Source of the DNA: an uncultured Candidatus Saccharibacteria bacterium
Lineage (GTDB): Bacteria; Patescibacteriota; Saccharimonadia; Saccharimonadales; Saccharimonadaceae
DNA length: 61,890 nucleotides
Direction of reading: 5' to 3'
Assembly (NCBI GenBank): GCA_948648655.1
Contig: CAPKVJ010000006.1
Coordinates: forward strand, 1 to 61,890
How positions within the stretch are numbered: position 1 is the stretch's first letter; the number at the start of each line of letters is the position of its first letter. Of the stretch, positions 1-7,411 are shown piece after piece. The position numbers were made by a program, and so were the translations under genes. A model generated the notes under the pieces. The model was not told where the DNA came from. It searched no databases and worked only from the letters and a program-made list of their open reading frames with translations.

Positions 1-42
1 GTATAATAGGAGTATAAAATAATTAAACATAAAGGATAAAAA

Positions 43-771
43 ATGGACAATGCAACAATTGTTAGTAGCCCTAGCCAGAATGTAACAAAGAAGAAGGTTA
101 ATAAAGGCCTTGTGACGATAGTTATTTTGGTAGTGATTGCGCTCGCAGGGGTAGGTTTTGGGATTTTTGGGATGGTCGCGAATGGACAGGCAAATCAAAA
201 AGCAGATGCGTTGAATGAAGAATTGGCACAAAAAGATACAGCATTGAAACAGATTGAGGAGAAATTAGGAGCACAGATTGAGGTTGAAACAGAGGATAGT
301 GATAGGAAAGATGATGCGATAGCGAGCGTAAACGTTTCGGCGGCGAAAGATTATATTTACATCGGGGAATGGGGGATTAAGATTAAGGTGCCGGAGAATC
401 TTCATTCGGTGGCGTATGTTTATCATGGTGGAAAGAATGTGCTATATGTTTCTGGAGTGGTGTGTGATGGTGGTCGCTGTCAATATTACCCAGAGTTTAT
501 GGAGAATACGATAGAGCATGGCTCTGGGCTGGGAGCTTTGACTCGACATCATAAGAGTGAGGCTGGTAGCGAGATCGTTGTGGGTGAGGGTGTGGCTAGC
601 AAGGATGTAGATGGGCGTGGATTTGGCATGGTGGTTTATACTGACGAAGAGTACTTCTATACCTATGAGGGGCCGAATGGTATAATGGGTACTGGGTCAG
701 AGGCACAGTGGGAAGTTGAATCAGTGAAAGCTGTAAAGGATATGCTTACGAGTGGAGTTTCGGCGTTTTAG
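43..771 (+). CDS. Membrane-anchored hypothetical protein, 242 aa
   Basis: Function not recognised. Residues 1-21 are polar and lysine-rich. One strongly hydrophobic segment lies at about residues 22-47, followed by a short coiled-coil-like stretch (about 50-80, rich in E, K and Q) and a soluble C-terminal domain of about 140 residues, presumably extracytoplasmic. The pair CDGGRC near residues 140-145 could form a disulfide. The start at 43 is supported by a Shine-Dalgarno-like AAAGGA at 31-36, and a TATAAT-like box lies at the very edge of the window. Small single-pass proteins of this layout are common in Saccharibacteria, but no family can be named. Confidence 0.8.
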   Translation: MDNATIVSSPSQNVTKKKVNKGLVTIVILVVIALAGVGFGIFGMVANGQANQKADALNEELAQKDTALKQIEEKLGAQIEVETEDSDRKDDAIASVNVSAAKDYIYIGEWGIKIKVPENLHSVAYVYHGGKNVLYVSGVVCDGGRCQYYPEFMENTIEHGSGLGALTRHHKSEAGSEIVVGEGVASKDVDGRGFGMVVYTDEEYFYTYEGPNGIMGTGSEAQWEVESVKAVKDMLTSGVSAF

Positions 772-783
772 GTTTGCATGGGT

Positions 784-989
784 GAGCAATAGCTTTGAGA
801 CTTGACTTGGCTCTAGATTAGTGAGAGAATGAAATTACTTTAGTTGTTTACTATCGCTCGTTTAGGGCGATAGTTATTTTTAAGCTGGTTTTCTTAAATA
901 GCTTAAGACTTAAACTTACAACCATAGTAACCTCCTTTCTCCAGTACTTATATTAACTCGCACTGGCGAGTGTCAAGGTGCTATTGCTC
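784..989 (-). ncRNA. Structured RNA element, copy 1 of a three-copy family
   Basis: Reading the minus strand, the element opens with GAGCAATAGC and closes with GCTATTGCTC, a perfect 10-bp terminal stem. Inside it come a CCTTGAC/GTCAAG second stem, a small palindrome (ACTCGC/GCGAGT at 956-971), a strong SD-like AGAAAGGAGG, a 24-codon ORF, and a hairpin ending in the ORF's stop region. Most of this is near identical to the copy at 28513-28720, which lies in the opposite orientation 28 kb away, and the architecture recurs at 33951-34163. A weak -10 (TACACT) precedes the 5' end. Whether it acts as an RNA, a peptide gene or a small mobile element is unknown. Confidence 0.7.
851..925 (-). CDS. 24-aa peptide inside RNA element copy 1
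   Basis: An ATG at 925 follows AAAGGAGG by about 6 nt and opens a 24-codon frame that ends in the stem of a hairpin. The predicted peptide is basic and amphipathic (begins MVVSLSLKLFKK, ends ALNER). The same peptide is encoded in copy 2 (28577-28651). It could be a real small peptide, a leader peptide, or an SD-ATG motif that belongs to the RNA structure. Translation is unproven. Confidence 0.4.
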   Translation of the reverse strand: MVVSLSLKLFKKTSLKITIALNER

Positions 990-1258
990 TAGGCAAAAGT
1001 GTAGCAGAAAAAGAAGATTTGATACAAGCACTAGTGTATTATTTGTCGATTTTTGTGCGCAGCGGGTGGGTATTTATTGATAACAATAGTTCTGGGTTCT
1101 CTGGCCAACTTGGCTTTTTGTGGTCATCTTCCACTAGTACTGACAGCACTTACATTTTACGCTTTACTAGCAACAATGCTAATCCGTCAACCATGTATCG
1201 TCGTTCATATGGCTTCCCCCTCCGCTGCCTAGCTAGTTAGAGTATAGGTAGTAGGAGG
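990..1258 (+). pseudogene. Silent FISUMP C-terminal cassette C1
   Basis: An open frame without promoter, SD or proper start encodes a fragment that begins in mid-domain (ALVYYLSIFVRSG) and ends GFPLRCLAS followed by TAG at 1238-1240. The middle is variable. The 3' end from about 1211 to 1258 (GGCTTCCCCCTCCGCTGCC through GGTAGTAGGAGG) is shared almost base for base with C2 and C4-C7. It starts right where RNA element copy 1 ends, and its tail stops 8 nt before the dnaG -10 box. The fragment matches the extreme C-terminus of the FISUMP protein at 47576-49213. Read as a donor cassette or a duplicated gene 3' end; not expected to be expressed. Confidence 0.75.
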
Positions 1259-1278
1259 GATTGTGCTATACTGATGGT

Positions 1279-2895
1279 ATGGAGGACGCAAAGGAGGAAA
1301 TTCGAGCGCGGTTGCCAGTTGAGGATGTGGTGGGGCAATATATTGAACTGAAGCGTGCGGGGCGGAGTCTGAAGGGGCGGTCGCCGTGGGGAGTGGATAA
1401 GACCCCGTCTTTTATGGTGTCGCCAGAGAAGGGGATTTGGCATGATTTTTCGGCAAACAAAGGGGGTGATATTTTTAGCTTCATTATGGAGGTGGAGGGG
1501 GTGTCGTTTCGCGAAGCTCTGGAGAAGCTGGCGACGCAGGCAGGGGTGGAGCTGAAGAAATATGGTGGGGGTGACAAGAAGCTGGCGGAGCGAAAGCGGA
1601 GGATGAAAGAGATACTGGAACTTTCGTGTCGGTATTACCAATTTTGTTTGACGAAAAATAAGAAGGTTTGTGAATACGTTTTTTATAAGCGGAATATGAA
1701 CCGGGCGACAGTGAAGGAATTCCGGATTGGTTATGCGCCAAATCAGGGTAAGGCTCTGGTGCAGTTTTTGGGTAAGAAGGGATATAAACCGTCAGAGATG
1801 GAGGCGGCGGGGGTGCTAAATCGGTTTAAGGGGGATTTGTTTCGGGGGCGGATGATGGTGCCGTTTATTGATACGGGAGGGGTGATTGGCTATACGGCGA
1901 GGATTTTGGATCAGGGGGAACCAAAATATTTGAACACGCCGGAGACTTTGTTGTTCAATAAGAGTCGGTTTGTTTTTGGGCTGGTGCAGGCGAAGGAGGC
2001 AATTCGGGAGCAGAATTTTGTGGTGATTGTGGAGGGGAATATGGATGTGATTTCGTCGCACCAGGCGGGGGTGAAGCAGGCGGTGGCGACAAGTGGTACG
2101 GCGATGACGGAGGGACATTTGAAGATTTTGTCGAGGCTGACGCCGGATGTGAGGCTAGCGTACGATGGTGATGCGGCAGGGGTGAATGCGACCGAGAGAG
2201 CGATTATGTTGGCGGGAGATTTGGGGGTGAATTTGAGCGTAATTTCCGATTATCATGGAGCGAAGGATCCAGATGAATTGATACAGAAAGATCCAGAGCT
2301 ATGGAAACAGGCAGTACAGAAACATCAGCCAGCGGTGGATTGGCTACTGGGGAAGTATGAGGAGAATTTGGATTTGAGTTCGGGGCCAGGTAAGAAGGAA
2401 TATGCGGGGATGGCGATGAAACTCTTGAAGAACGTGCCAGATGCGGTGGAGAAGAAGCATTATATGCAACAAGTGGCGCGAAAATTGGATTGTAGTATAG
2501 AGGATTTACAAGAGAGCGGTAAGGTAGTGGAGTCGCCGAAACGGTTGAAGAAGGTGGCATCGGAGGTAAAGAACGATATGGTGTCGGGAGTGAAGGATAA
2601 TCTGCAGGCGATTATGGTGTATGGTGGGGTGACAGGGATTAAAGGTGTGGAAATGCCAGAAGATGAGACGAAACTGAAAGAGCTGGAGATGATTTTTGAT
2701 ACGCGGTATGGGGGGTGGGATAGTGTGGCACTTGAGAAAGAGGCGAAGGAATTGCTGAAGCGGTATAAGGTAGAGAGCAGCAAACAAGAGGTGGAGCGAT
2801 TGACGAAAGAATTGGCGACAGCAGAGGAAAAAGGGGATGATGAAACGGCGGCGGAGATTTTGAAGAGGATTATGGTGCTAAAGAAGGGGGAATGA
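1279..2895 (+). CDS. dnaG: DNA primase DnaG
   Basis: Synthesises RNA primers at the replication fork. The order is an N-terminal CHC2-like region (about residues 1-90), the primase core (RFRGRMMVPFID type), and TOPRIM with EGNMD near residue 255 and the DGDAAG motif near 295. The helicase-binding C-terminus is short. The start at 1279 is preferred over the upstream TTG at 1261 because TATACT at 1267-1272 leaves only 6 nt before the ATG, implying a leaderless transcript. Oddly, all four zinc ligands of CHC2 are replaced: the place of CPFH reads SPWG and that of HCFGC reads HDFSA, while TPSF and GGD flanks remain. It lies just after cassette C1. Confidence 0.95.
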   Translation: MEDAKEEIRARLPVEDVVGQYIELKRAGRSLKGRSPWGVDKTPSFMVSPEKGIWHDFSANKGGDIFSFIMEVEGVSFREALEKLATQAGVELKKYGGGDKKLAERKRRMKEILELSCRYYQFCLTKNKKVCEYVFYKRNMNRATVKEFRIGYAPNQGKALVQFLGKKGYKPSEMEAAGVLNRFKGDLFRGRMMVPFIDTGGVIGYTARILDQGEPKYLNTPETLLFNKSRFVFGLVQAKEAIREQNFVVIVEGNMDVISSHQAGVKQAVATSGTAMTEGHLKILSRLTPDVRLAYDGDAAGVNATERAIMLAGDLGVNLSVISDYHGAKDPDELIQKDPELWKQAVQKHQPAVDWLLGKYEENLDLSSGPGKKEYAGMAMKLLKNVPDAVEKKHYMQQVARKLDCSIEDLQESGKVVESPKRLKKVASEVKNDMVSGVKDNLQAIMVYGGVTGIKGVEMPEDETKLKELEMIFDTRYGGWDSVALEKEAKELLKRYKVESSKQEVERLTKELATAEEKGDDETAAEILKRIMVLKKGE

Positions 2896-2927
2896 ATCTA
2901 ATATTTTGCGAAATAAGCATTATAGTA

Positions 2928-2956
2928 TTGACTTTTATACTCATGTATGATATAAT
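2928..2956 (+). promoter_or_regulatory. Strong sigma-70-type promoter
   Basis: TTGACT at 2928-2933, a 17-nt spacer and TATAAT at 2951-2956 stand upstream of the membrane protein gene at 3051. Confidence 0.75.
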
Positions 2957-3050
2957 GGGGGTATAAGGTGTTACAGAGTGATGCCTTATGAAAAATTTAA
3001 CAATGTGGTTTGCCTGCTCTGGGGGCACTAGGGAAAGTGAGGAGAAGAAT

Positions 3051-3536
3051 ATGAAAAGAAATGATGGCGTATCAATGGGTTTCAATAAGGGTATTAGTTA
3101 TGGTCAGAAGGCATTTTGTTTTACTGCTATTGGACTGAAGCTGATTTGTTTGGCTTGTCAGATGGTAGCAATGTCGATGACGCCAATAATGTTTACTCGT
3201 ATGGAGGCTACTACTAGTTTTACTATTGCATCCTTGTTCGTTGACATGGTGCTAGTGGCATTGGTTGCTGGTTATGGAGGAGTTCCATTGTCGTTTGTGA
3301 CGACCGAGATTCCTCTGAATAATTTTTGCCATACATTCATGGACAAGCTCTGTGCCTATGCTGTTTTGGTTCTGACGGTTATAGTGTTTTTATTAATTGC
3401 TGGATTTATCAGTATAGGTGGCTATGGAGTACATAGTATAGGAGCTTTTGTAGCCTGGATGGTTGCGAAAGTGGCAGTGACTGTAACTTTAGTGGTTGGT
3501 CTGTCTAGGAAATATGATACGATTTTAGATTCATAG
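3051..3536 (+). CDS. Hypothetical multi-pass membrane protein, about 161 aa
   Basis: Not recognised. Four hydrophobic segments are visible at roughly residues 18-42, 50-75, 95-120 and 125-150, with a short charged C-terminus. The ATG at 3051 is chosen because GAGGAG lies 6-11 nt upstream; an ATG at 2988 in the same frame has no good SD and would add a polar 21-residue extension. The promoter at 2928-2956 gives a leader of about 90 nt. A hairpin terminator follows at 3584. It is a stand-alone unit between dnaG and rpoD. Confidence 0.65.
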   Translation: MKRNDGVSMGFNKGISYGQKAFCFTAIGLKLICLACQMVAMSMTPIMFTRMEATTSFTIASLFVDMVLVALVAGYGGVPLSFVTTEIPLNNFCHTFMDKLCAYAVLVLTVIVFLLIAGFISIGGYGVHSIGAFVAWMVAKVAVTVTLVVGLSRKYDTILDS

Positions 3537-3583
3537 CTTCATTAGTATTTTTAAGGGCAAAGCACATAGCTATTTAATAAATA

Positions 3584-3614
3584 GCCCAGCAGTTCTAAGG
3601 CTGCTGGGCTTTGC
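3584..3614 (+). terminator. Hairpin terminator before rpoD
   Basis: GCCCAGCAG and CTGCTGGGC form a 9-bp stem with an 8-nt loop. An outer GGCAAAGC/GCTTTGCC pairing extends it. It separates the membrane gene from rpoD. Confidence 0.6.
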
Positions 3615-3662
3615 CTATATTTAGCGTTGTAAAAAAGACAAAACTTGATATAATGTGTTTTA

Positions 3663-4649
3663 ATGGATGAAGACGCAGATATTACACTAAAAGATAGAAA
3701 CACAGAGATGGATCTAGCAGAACCGCTAAATGATCCGGGTGCGGATGAATTGGCGGCAGAGGATGAGCTTACGGATGAGGATCTGGCTATTACGGTGGAT
3801 AATGTGGACGCATTTGCGGATGATTCGGTGCGGATGTATCTGCGTGAGATTGGCAAAATTCCGCTTTTGAGCCAAGAAGAAGAATTGGAATTGGCGAATA
3901 GAGCGATGGAGGGGGATAAGAAGGCAAAGGACAAGCTAGCAGAGGCGAATATGCGTTTGGTAGTGAGTATTGCGAAACGTTACGGTGGGAGGGGCTTGGA
4001 TTTTTTGGATTTGATTCAGGAAGGAAATACAGGCCTGCTCCGAGCGGTGGAGAAGTTTGATCCGAACAAGGGCTTTAAGTTTTCGACGTATGCGACTTGG
4101 TGGATTCGTCAGGCGATTACGCGGGCGATTGCGGATCAAGCGCGGACGATTCGTATCCCGGTGCATATGGTGGAGACGATTAATAAGGTGCTTCGGACGA
4201 CGCGTAGATTGACGCAGGAACTGAATCGTGAGCCGACGAATGAGGAAATTGCGGAAGCGATGGGGATGGAAGTCAGTAAAATCGAGTATGTGATGCGGAT
4301 TAAGCAGGATATTGCGAGTCTAGACGCAAGTGTGGGACGTGATGGCGACGATGAAGAGTCGGTGCTGGGGGATTTCGTGGAAGATTCGGAAAGGGATTCG
4401 CCAGAGGATGCGACGGCAAATCAAATTCTCAAGGAGCAGATTGCGGAGATTTTGACGACTTTGTCGGAGAGGGAACAGAAGATTATTCGTTTGAGATTTG
4501 GGATTGGTGGTGGGAGACCACATACATTGGAAGAAGTGGGGAATGAGTTTTCGGTGACTAGGGAGCGGATTAGGCAAATTGAGGCGAAAGCTTTGTCGAA
4601 ATTGCGTAAGCATAAACAGACGAAAAAGTTGCACGGGTATTTGAAATAG
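3663..4649 (+). CDS. rpoD: Primary sigma factor RpoD (short form, 328 aa)
   Basis: The housekeeping sigma factor that directs RNA polymerase to promoters such as the TTGACA/TATAAT pairs seen here. An acidic N-terminus of about 50 residues replaces the long region 1.1. Region 1.2 follows (DSVRMYLREIGKIPLL), then regions 2.1-2.4 (RLVVSIAKRYGGRGL, ending near TYATWWIRQAI), region 3, and region 4.2 with the HTH (TLEEVGNEFSVTRERIRQIE). TTGTAA/TATAAT (3627-3654) lies 8 nt from the ATG, so the mRNA is probably leaderless. The next gene starts 8 nt after the stop behind an AGGAGG, suggesting one operon. Confidence 0.97.
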   Translation: MDEDADITLKDRNTEMDLAEPLNDPGADELAAEDELTDEDLAITVDNVDAFADDSVRMYLREIGKIPLLSQEEELELANRAMEGDKKAKDKLAEANMRLVVSIAKRYGGRGLDFLDLIQEGNTGLLRAVEKFDPNKGFKFSTYATWWIRQAITRAIADQARTIRIPVHMVETINKVLRTTRRLTQELNREPTNEEIAEAMGMEVSKIEYVMRIKQDIASLDASVGRDGDDEESVLGDFVEDSERDSPEDATANQILKEQIAEILTTLSEREQKIIRLRFGIGGGRPHTLEEVGNEFSVTRERIRQIEAKALSKLRKHKQTKKLHGYLK

Positions 4650-4657
4650 GAGGTGCT

Positions 4658-5077
4658 ATGGGCAAGTGGCTAAAAAACGGATTGATGGTGGTGATGGGGG
4701 TTTTGGCGGTGCTAACAGTCGTGCCGATGGCACCGGAGCCAGTGTCGGCGTTGTCGGCGGAGGATTGCAAGAATAATCCTGATACCGAAGGTTGTGCGAA
4801 TACGAGTATTTTGCCGAGTGAGTGGGGGGGTAAGGACGGAATTGGGTCTATGCTGAAGTTTGTCGTGAGTGTAATGATGTATGGACTGGGAGCAATTGCA
4901 ATTATTGGGACAACGATTGCGGGGATTTTGTATTTGACAGCACGTGATAATGAGCAACAGGTAGCAAAGGCAAAAATGCGGTTATTTGAGATTGCGATTG
5001 GGCTGTTGGCTTGGGCGGTATTGTTTACGCTGTTGAACTGGCTGGTGCCAGGTGGTATAACTGATTTGTTTGGATAA
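4658..5077 (+). CDS. Secreted/membrane protein with VirB2-pilin-like layout, 139 aa
   Basis: A signal peptide (about residues 1-32, hydrophobic core MVVMGVLAVLTVV, likely cleaved after VSA) is followed by a short linker with two cysteines, then two long hydrophobic segments (about 66-92 and 107-128) joined by a polar loop. This is the layout of VirB2/TrbC-type T4SS subunits, which fits the VirD4-like ATPase at 30787, but the sequence alone does not prove it. It sits between rpoD (8 nt upstream) and a DAGK-like gene (2 nt downstream) with AGGAGGTG before the ATG. Confidence 0.6.
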   Translation: MGKWLKNGLMVVMGVLAVLTVVPMAPEPVSALSAEDCKNNPDTEGCANTSILPSEWGGKDGIGSMLKFVVSVMMYGLGAIAIIGTTIAGILYLTARDNEQQVAKAKMRLFEIAIGLLAWAVLFTLLNWLVPGGITDLFG

Positions 5078-5079
5078 AA

Positions 5080-6102
5080 ATGCTGCGGAAGCTGATAGTT
5101 GTTTATAATCCGCGATCCTCACATCATGGTGCGATTGAGCGTGAAGTGTTGACGCCAGTGAGAAAATTACAGGGTTGGCTGGTGGGTAAGTATGAGGTTA
5201 AACCTACGGATTTGGACGACAATGCAGTGGAGCTCTCGAAATTGCTTAAGGATGGAGATTTGGTGATTGCGGCGGGAGGGGATGGCACGGCGGCGATTGC
5301 GGCGAATGGTGTGATGCTGTCGGAGAAAGACGTAGTGCTGGGGGTGCTAGGATATGGGAATTTTAATGATATGGCGCGAATGTTGGGGACGAAGCGACCG
5401 GTGGAGTATGGGGGGGAGTATGTTGGCGGGGTGGGGGAGATTATTGAGAAGTTTGAAGCGGGAAAGGTTACGGAGATTTACCCTCTAGAGGCGAAGGTGG
5501 ACGGAAAGCATTGGCGGTTTGCGCCGTGCTATTTGACTTTGGGGCTTTTTGCGGAGTCGACTGCGGTTTTTGAGACGGAAAAGGTGCGAAATAAGCTAAA
5601 AACTGGTAAAAAGGGGATGGTGTTTTCGATGTGGCATCTAGCGAAGTGGTATTTTAAGCACCGTAAAGAGGAGTTTTTGCCAGGCGGTAGGGTGAAGATG
5701 AAAATAGAGAAAAAAGCGGAAAAGGCTGTCAGAGAGGCGGAGGAGCACGATAAAGGTGAGGAGACGAAAAAGGTGGATGAGATGGCCAAAAAGAAGGAAA
5801 GGGTGCCAAAAACACCTAAAAAGGGGCAAATTTGGCAAAAGATGAAAAGAATGGCAGCTGGAGTGAAGGCGAAAGTGCGTAAATTGGCGAAAAGGACTAA
5901 ATATACAGCGGTAGAGATTGAGGGGCGTTCGAAGGCGAGGGTTTCTGACCTGAAGGTGCAAACACGGGTAAAAATGGTCGAAAAGCGCCAAAAGAAGCAA
6001 GAAAAACTCGAACAGGAAATCGCAAATCGGCCAGAGATTAGTATTGATACAGAATTAACAAGAGGAAAGAATGATGGGGAAAAGAGAACAGATAGAGATT
6101 AG
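5080..6102 (+). CDS. Diacylglycerol/lipid kinase catalytic domain (N-terminal part), 340 aa
   Basis: Residues 1-130 match the DAGK/YegB-type catalytic fold: LIVVYNPRS near the start and the GGDGT motif near residue 68 (VIAAGGDGTAAIAAN). It would phosphorylate a lipid or long-chain base using ATP. Residues about 200-335 are an unusual lysine- and glutamate-rich coiled-coil region. The expected C-terminal domain with its DGE-like motif is not in this frame but in the next one (6071-6418), so the gene may be interrupted by a frameshift near 6071-6084. The start at 5080 is 2 nt after the preceding stop. Confidence 0.75.
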   Translation: MLRKLIVVYNPRSSHHGAIEREVLTPVRKLQGWLVGKYEVKPTDLDDNAVELSKLLKDGDLVIAAGGDGTAAIAANGVMLSEKDVVLGVLGYGNFNDMARMLGTKRPVEYGGEYVGGVGEIIEKFEAGKVTEIYPLEAKVDGKHWRFAPCYLTLGLFAESTAVFETEKVRNKLKTGKKGMVFSMWHLAKWYFKHRKEEFLPGGRVKMKIEKKAEKAVREAEEHDKGEETKKVDEMAKKKERVPKTPKKGQIWQKMKRMAAGVKAKVRKLAKRTKYTAVEIEGRSKARVSDLKVQTRVKMVEKRQKKQEKLEQEIANRPEISIDTELTRGKNDGEKRTDRD

Positions 6103-6418
6103 GACTGGAGATACGGATTATATTGCGGTAAATGCCCCATCAGTGGCAAAGATGATGCGGGGAGGGCGATACTATCGGCGAGAGGGAGAATTTCGGAGTA
6201 CGGTGGCTAGTTTGGGGAATTTTTGGCGATTAATAGGATTTATGGGGCGAAGTGTGCTCTGGCGAATTCCGGGCAAGAAGACCGAACGTGATGTGATTAA
6301 GTTTGCAGAGCCCAGTGACGTAACGATTCATGCAGAGGGGGAGATTGAGAGGCTTAAGGGCGTGAAGAAAATTGAAGTTAAAAAAGCGGAACGACCTCTG
6401 AGAGTAATAAAGTTTTAG
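6071..6418 (+). CDS. C-terminal part of the lipid kinase in the +1 frame, 115 aa
   Basis: This frame overlaps the upstream ORF by 32 nt. Its pattern resembles the C-terminal beta domain of DAGK-family kinases: APSVAKMMRGGRYY near residues 22-36 and an EGE motif near residue 90, followed by IEV and a short final strand. An AGAGGA stands 6 nt before the ATG, so it could be translated as a separate, coupled polypeptide. Alternatively one extra base in GGGGAAAA (6077-6083) split a single gene. Both the domain logic and the overlap favour an originally continuous reading frame. Its stop overlaps the convergent kinase gene. Confidence 0.6.
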   Translation: MMGKREQIEIRTGDTDYIAVNAPSVAKMMRGGRYYRREGEFRSTVASLGNFWRLIGFMGRSVLWRIPGKKTERDVIKFAEPSDVTIHAEGEIERLKGVKKIEVKKAERPLRVIKF

Positions 6419-6987
6419 AAACCGATTTCGCGGAGGATTTTTTGGAGATTGACTTCGAGGTCGGCGACGGAGCCATCATTAATAATGAAGTAATCGGCCA
6501 TTGCGATTGGTCCACCTTTTTCCATGTATTCAATCTCGCCGTAATCGCGTTCGCGGATGGCTTGGTCGTCAAAGGGGCGATCCGGGCGTTCGGAGACGCG
6601 TTTGTAACGGAGTTTTTTGGGAATAACAATGGCAACTAGGGTGAGTGCGCCAGGAAATTCGTGAAGGAAAGCGCGATATTCGGTCCAAGAATAGAGGCCG
6701 TCGAGGACGATGCGTTTTTGGCCGGCGTTGATGAGATCTTTGGTTTCAGCAATGGCTTGACGTGCTACCCAGTCATGACCTTCGGTTTCGCGGATCATTT
6801 CGCGAAAGGCTTTTTCGCTTTTGCCATCAGTGGTGCGCTCAATACCGCGTTTTTCCATTTCGCGGTAAATCATGTTGCCAAAATGAACTTTGGGAAAGCC
6901 TTGCGAGGCGAGAAAATTGACGGCGACGGATTTGCCGCTACCGCTCATGCCAACGATGGCGAGGATTTTGAGGTTGTTGTCTTTCAT
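6415..6987 (-). CDS. P-loop kinase, dephospho-CoA kinase/UPF0200-like, 190 aa
   Basis: Walker A GMSGSGKS lies near residues 13-20, followed by a nucleoside/CoA-kinase-like body and a C-terminal ADYFIINDGS segment typical of CoaE-related proteins. Substrate cannot be settled: dephospho-CoA or a nucleotide are the leading options. The start at 6987 (MKDNN) is preferred to an upstream in-frame ATG because TATAAT at 6995-7000 leaves 7 nt, giving a leaderless mRNA; the upstream extension would be coded by the inverted-repeat element at 7009-7134. It converges with the lipid-kinase frame, with a 4-nt overlap at the stops. Confidence 0.75.
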   Translation of the reverse strand: MKDNNLKILAIVGMSGSGKSVAVNFLASQGFPKVHFGNMIYREMEKRGIERTTDGKSEKAFREMIRETEGHDWVARQAIAETKDLINAGQKRIVLDGLYSWTEYRAFLHEFPGALTLVAIVIPKKLRYKRVSERPDRPFDDQAIRERDYGEIEYMEKGGPIAMADYFIINDGSVADLEVNLQKILREIGF

Positions 6988-7008
6988 GATGACTATTATA
7001 GCATGACA

Positions 7009-7134
7009 ATTACCTCTCCCTATGTGTCTCTTACAAACACGGCGTCGTGTCATCCCGCCGTCGCGGGTGCCACGCGCCTAGTTCTCGGCCGTAGCCTGCG
7101 AAATGTTTGTAAGAGACACATAGGGAGAGGTAAT
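7009..7134. mobile_element. MITE-like inverted-repeat element, copy 1
   Basis: Two perfect 31-bp inverted arms at 7009-7039 and 7104-7134 (beginning ATTACCTCTCCC) enclose a GC-rich core of about 64 bp. Copy 2 is at 13680-13805. The right end directly abuts the 3' tail of a FISUMP cassette (CCTCCTACTACC starts at 7135), as in copy 2. No transposase is present. The ORFs that run through it are not conserved between copies. Confidence 0.7.
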
Positions 7135-7326
7135 CCTCCTACTACCTATACTCTAACTAGCTAGGCAGCGGAGGGGGAAGGCGTACCAACGGTCTCGGCT
7201 ATTTGATGGATTTACGCCCGTATGGCGAAAATCTAGGTAATAGGCATAGATAGAATTGGAGTCTGGAACGCAGACGTTAATAGGGCTAATGGTTGTATAA
7301 ATTGGGAGACCTGATTGCCCAGCTAA
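7135..7326 (-). pseudogene. Silent FISUMP cassette C2 (5'-truncated)
   Basis: Minus-strand fragment ending GVNPS...WYAFPLRCLAS, a TAG stop and the conserved tail (7135-7181). The frame can be followed back to GQSGLPIYTT near 7320; just upstream of LAGQSG an in-frame TAA occurs, and the usual FVRSG core is missing. The 5' edge lies inside a hairpin at 7318-7358. No promoter or start codon. Confidence 0.7.
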
Positions 7327-7358
7327 AACCCTTTAGGGTGGAGGCTGGGTGCTTTTTG
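7318..7358 (+). terminator. Hairpin with T-run at the edge of cassette C2
   Basis: CCCAGC and GCTGGG enclose an inner CCTTTAGGG hairpin and are followed by GCTTTTTG. It looks like an intrinsic terminator on the plus strand that isolates polA from upstream sequence. Confidence 0.5.
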
Positions 7359-7411
7359 TTTGGAGTCTTTGTCGGGGAGTGGGGCGCGCATGGGTGTGTT
7401 ATACTGAAAAG

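Noticed and set aside
6988..7053. Longer N-terminus for the kinase gene from 7053
   Set aside because: The extension is coded by the MITE-like element and crosses the TATAAT box at 6995-7000.
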